From: Abditibacteriales bacterium | GTDB taxonomy: Bacteria; Armatimonadota; Abditibacteriia; Abditibacteriales; JANWYM01 | Length of the DNA: 5,288 nucleotides | Direction of reading: 5' to 3' | Assembly (NCBI GenBank): GCA_025055355.1 | Contig: JANWYM010000332.1 | Location: forward strand, 1 to 5,288 | Shown here: in pieces, positions 3,751-5,288 of the stretch | How positions within the stretch are numbered: position 1 is the first letter of the stretch | Layout of the letters: each line of letters begins with the position of its first letter | Position numbers and translations under genes: made by a program | The notes under the pieces: generated by a model | Told to the model about the DNA's origin: nothing | The model's input: the letters and a program-made list of their open reading frames with translations, nothing else | Database searches by the model: none

Positions 3751-5288
3751 TCAGCGTTGATTCGCGCTGTCCGCGGATAAGTTTCCCGCGTTCTTCACAT
3801 ATCTGTCGAACCACGCAATCATCTCGAACAGCGTGTGCTCCACCGACTCGCGGGCGATGTAGCCGTGCGATTCGTGGGGGAGGCTGACGAAGCGGACGGT
3901 GCCGCCGTTGCCTTTGATGGCGTGGAACAGGCGCTCGCTCTGAATGGGAAAGGTGCCGGCGTTGTTGTCGGCTTCGCCGTGAATGAGTAGAATGGGTTCG
4001 TTGATTTTATGGGCGAACATAAAGGGCGAAACCTTAATGTATAAGTCGGGCGCTTCCCAAATCGTGCGGCGTTCGTTCTGGAAACCGAACGGCGTCAGTG
4101 TGCGATTGTAAGCGCCGCTCCGAGCGATGCCGGCGCGGAACAGGTCGCAGTGCGCGAGCAGGTTGGCGGTCATAAACGCGCCGTAACTGTGTCCACCGAC
4201 GCCGACGCGGTGGCGGTCGGTGACGCCCAACTCCACAGCCTTGTCAATCGCGGCTTGGGCGTTGGCAATGATTTGTTCAATGAAGGTGTTGTTGACCGTT
4301 TCCGGGTCGCCGACGACGGGCATGGCAACGTCGTCCAGAACCGCGTAGCCCTGCGTGAGGAAGAACAGGTGTGAGGCACCGCTGATGAGGGTGAACCGAT
4401 GGGGCGAACCCGACACCTGCCCCGCTGTGCTGGGGTCGGTGAATTCCATCGGATAAGCCCAAACGACGGTCGGCAATCGCTGACCGGGCTGGTAGTCCGC
4501 TGGCAGGTAGAGCGTAAACGACAGCGGCACGCCGTCGGCACGTTTGTAAGTGATGAGTTGCTTTTTGATGCCGCGCAGTTGCGGCGCAGGGTCGGGGAAG
4601 TTCGTCAGGGCGACCTTTTGAGGTGAGGGCGCCACTGTCCGCAGAAAATAGTTCGGCGGGTCATTGGGCGTCTCATAGCGCGTGATGAAACGCGAGCCGT
4701 CATCGGCAACGAGCGCGACGACGGATTCATAACTGTTCTCGTCGCAGCGGAAAATCCGCTCCGACTTCAACGTGGTCAGGTCAAAGCGGTCAAGGAACGG
4801 ACGGTCGCCCTGGGGCGTCGCGCCCTGTCCGCTGAGGAAGATGTGGTTGCCGTGCTGCCACATCACGCTCTGTCCGTTGGGCAGCGGGCGCATGACGGGC
4901 GCACCGGGGTTGTTGTAGCGCTCTTGGCTGGACAAGTCCCATACCAAACGCGGCGACTGGCTGGGGTTGTCGGCGTTGATGAGAAACGTGCGACTCCAGC
5001 GGCGGTCGCGGTCAAACTCGCGCAGGAGCGCCAGCCCCTTTTCGCCCCAGATGATACCAGAGTAGCGATGCTGGGTTTTCGTCAGTTCTGTGGGCTGTCC
5101 CTCGAATGGTGCTTTCCACATCAGCACGCGGTCGCGGTGCGGGACTTTTTTGCGTGGGTCTCCGTCGTCCAATGCCTCCACCCACACCAGCGTCGCCGGT
5201 TCGGTGGGGCGCCAGTGGACGCTGCGCGGTCCGGTCGGCACGCCGTCAATCGGCACGTTCTCCGCGAGCGGCAGGCTGGCGACTTTAT
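3751..5288 (-). CDS. S9-family serine peptidase, glutamyl endopeptidase-like (5' end outside window)
   Basis: The minus-strand frame is open to the window edge (KVASLPLAENVPIDGVPTGP), so the GTG at 5256 is internal and the N-terminus is missing. About 511 residues are seen, whereas S9D-type relatives are roughly 800 long and usually exported. The left part is a section of the beta-propeller that shields the active site. The C-terminal ~270 residues are the alpha/beta-hydrolase domain with a complete triad: Ser in GGHSYGAFMT (codon 4186-4188), Asp in HGEADNNAGTF (3967-3969) and His in LPHESHGY (3865-3867). The segments RSGAYNRTLTPFGFQNERR and SPFMFAHKINEPILLIHGE are typical of the glutamyl-endopeptidase-like S9D group, which degrades peptides, cutting after Glu. 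The gene converges on the transglutaminase gene, with the repeat spacer between. Specificity and location are inferred from the family; signal peptide and promoter are outside the window. Confidence 0.93.
   Translation of the reverse strand, partial: KVASLPLAENVPIDGVPTGPRSVHWRPTEPATLVWVEALDDGDPRKKVPHRDRVLMWKAPFEGQPTELTKTQHRYSGIIWGEKGLALLREFDRDRRWSRTFLINADNPSQSPRLVWDLSSQERYNNPGAPVMRPLPNGQSVMWQHGNHIFLSGQGATPQGDRPFLDRFDLTTLKSERIFRCDENSYESVVALVADDGSRFITRYETPNDPPNYFLRTVAPSPQKVALTNFPDPAPQLRGIKKQLITYKRADGVPLSFTLYLPADYQPGQRLPTVVWAYPMEFTDPSTAGQVSGSPHRFTLISGASHLFFLTQGYAVLDDVAMPVVGDPETVNNTFIEQIIANAQAAIDKAVELGVTDRHRVGVGGHSYGAFMTANLLAHCDLFRAGIARSGAYNRTLTPFGFQNERRTIWEAPDLYIKVSPFMFAHKINEPILLIHGEADNNAGTFPIQSERLFHAIKGNGGTVRFVSLPHESHGYIARESVEHTLFEMIAWFDRYVKNAGNLSADSANQR

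Overview
The window carries four protein genes and one repeat-rich spacer. The DNA is moderately GC-rich and reads as bacterial: it has sigma-70-like promoters and a perfect AGGAGG ribosome site. The lineage cannot be fixed from sequence alone. The short dispersed hairpin repeats in the spacers and the style of the transglutaminase and S9 peptidase remind me of Armatimonadota/Fervidibacteria-type genomes; this is a weak inference from memory.

Layout, left to right. (1) Positions 1-382: the C-terminal part of ribonuclease Z, cut by the window edge. (2) Positions 383-619: a non-coding spacer. It starts with a near-consensus extended -10 promoter whose -35 box overlaps the rnz stop codon, and continues with a small hairpin repeat, a long imperfect inverted repeat and a terminal-repeat-like fragment. 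(3) Positions 620-1549: a full LysR-type regulator. (4) Positions 1550-1681: a short spacer with a perfect palindrome overlapping the -35 box of a second promoter. (5) Positions 1682-2686: a secreted transglutaminase-like (Cys-His-Asp) protein with a clear signal peptide. (6) Positions 2687-3750: just over 1 kb without a convincing gene. It holds three small elements with shared terminal inverted repeats (AGAGCCTATCCC...GGGATAGGCTCT), two of them abutting with one base between. Two short reading-frame fragments that may be gene remnants lie between the elements. (7) Positions 3751-5288: the C-terminal two thirds or so of an S9-family glutamyl-type serine peptidase on the minus strand, with its start beyond the window.

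The transglutaminase and S9 genes converge on the repeat-rich spacer, whose hairpins followed by T-runs could serve as transcription terminators. The LysR regulator lies directly upstream of the transglutaminase gene, which has its own promoter and a palindromic operator candidate, so regulation of one by the other is possible but unproven. I see no defence system, CRISPR array, tRNA or rRNA. The most interesting part is the family of small palindromic, MITE-like elements; the four genes themselves are ordinary.
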